From: Marinimicrobium alkaliphilum
Lineage (GTDB): Bacteria > Pseudomonadota > Gammaproteobacteria > Pseudomonadales > Cellvibrionaceae
Direction: 5' to 3'
Assembly (NCBI RefSeq): GCF_003259155.1
Contig: NZ_QGMQ01000009.1
Span: 108,490-172,489, forward strand
DNA: 64,000 bases
Shown: in pieces, positions 63,520 through 64,000 of the stretch
Numbering within the stretch: position 1 is the stretch's first letter
Layout of the letters: each line of letters starts with the position of its first letter
Notes under the pieces: model-generated
What the model was told of the DNA's origin: nothing
Seen by the model: the letters and a program-made list of their open reading frames with translations, nothing else
Databases searched by the model: none
Translations under genes and position numbers: made by a program

Positions 63520-64000
63520 CTACCGGAGCCACTCATCCAGCTTTTCTGCGATAAAACTCTCGAATTTCTCGATCAACTCCATATTCTCACTTCTAAGGGA
63601 ATATTGAACTCCAAAACCCTTAATATTTTCTCTAAAATCACACGAGACTATTTCCTCGCCTGTTACACCGGACGCCCCACACAAAGCCACTAGCTCATAA
63701 TGTTCGTCGATCAACAGCCATCTATTCGGCATCCTGTAGTAGCGCATGTGGTTTGTGTATTCATCTATCTCTTTCTCTAATGTACTCATGTCAAATGTCG
63801 ACAAAACTGACGCACCAATGTTAGCCAGATCAAGTTGCTCCCCATATAACACGATGCTTACTGCTTTAGAGCCCCTTCTTCTCGGCTGATATTCTTGGAT
63901 GGAAGACTGTATTTCTTCCTCGGGAAGAATCAGTGCGATCGTTCTAGAGCTGTCATCAAAAATTCCCTCAGGTCCATCTCCCGGTCCGTGGAGCACATAC
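63520..64000 (-). CDS. Hypothetical protein, N-terminus beyond window
   Basis: About 160 C-terminal residues in a frame still open at the window edge; a GTG at 63996 could be the start, but truncation is more likely. Soluble, acidic, mixed alpha/beta. Notable stretches are IALILPEEEIQSSIQEYQ, SIVLYGEQLDLANIGASVLS and a C-terminal helix ELIEKFESFIAEKLDEWL. Size and composition recall small immunity-type proteins often found in such AT-rich accessory patches, but I recognise no family. Confidence 0.55.
   Translation of the reverse strand, partial: YVLHGPGDGPEGIFDDSSRTIALILPEEEIQSSIQEYQPRRRGSKAVSIVLYGEQLDLANIGASVLSTFDMSTLEKEIDEYTNHMRYYRMPNRWLLIDEHYELVALCGASGVTGEEIVSCDFRENIKGFGVQYSLRSENMELIEKFESFIAEKLDEWLR

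Overview
The window looks like a 64 kb piece of chromosome from a marine or soil gammaproteobacterium of the Cellvibrionaceae type (Marinimicrobium, Saccharophagus or Cellvibrio relatives). The evidence is secreted plant-polysaccharide enzymes (a CBM2-GH5 cellulase, a GH43-ricin arabinanase and a pectate-lyase-like protein), gammaproteobacterial housekeeping neighbours (purL beside mltF, rnt beside pyrC), a Pseudomonas-style split class II ribonucleotide reductase and high GC. The genus is an inference. The last 1.5 kb is clearly more AT-rich and looks like accessory DNA. I see no rRNA, tRNA, CRISPR array, transposase, prophage or plasmid functions.

Layout. 1-2.6 kb: end of pyrC, rnt, a small ORF, a two-domain universal stress protein behind an FNR/Anr-like site, and a REP cluster. 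2.6-12.4 kb: lipoprotein, purL, mltF, a K+ channel with a previously uncalled 57-aa Cys-rich partner, an SGNH hydrolase lipoprotein, tadA and DUF1653. 12.4-18 kb: DUF3482 GTPase/DUF2868 membrane protein pair, CoA-transferase, cellulase. 18-28.3 kb: dienoyl-CoA-reductase-like SDR, a periplasmic unknown, cold-shock gene with a long leader, DUF1826 with a Zur-like site, argS, a beta-CASP nuclease-like protein and gcvP. 28.3-35.5 kb: MerR/TipAS regulator, a PAS-PAS-GAF-GGDEF-EAL protein flanked by direct repeats carrying a relic MerR gene start, then a haem-oxygenase-like diiron protein plus methyltransferase pair, and DUF4870. 35.5-42.4 kb: carbohydrate region (GH43, membrane diguanylate cyclase, HEAT-pectate lyase, enolase-superfamily sugar-acid dehydratase).

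42.4-52.5 kb is a low-oxygen region: a DGC-domain protein with an FNR-like box; cytochrome c-nirK-nirV-SCO; split nrdJab with an intein in the catalytic subunit; and ubiU-ubiV divergent from ubiT, which serve O2-independent ubiquinone synthesis. Together these would allow nitrite respiration, dNTP synthesis and quinone synthesis without oxygen. 52.5-57.1 kb is an exbB-exbD-exbD-tonB operon convergent with a Fur-boxed TonB-dependent receptor. 57.2-58.1 kb is an NfuA-SufT fusion behind an IscR type-1-like site. 58.2-62.5 kb is a sulfide/sulfur module (fccA-fccB-yeeE-soxYZ fusion) followed by a YafJ-type amidotransferase. 62.5-64 kb is AT-rich with a small membrane protein, gene scraps and a truncated unknown gene.

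Most interesting items: the NrdJa intein sitting at a redox-active cysteine; the NfuA-SufT fusion; a NirK whose type-1 copper axial Met appears replaced by Gln; the diiron-oxygenase-like/methyltransferase pair; the MerR-derived repeats around the c-di-GMP gene; and a 25-bp operator-like element shared by two unlinked promoters.
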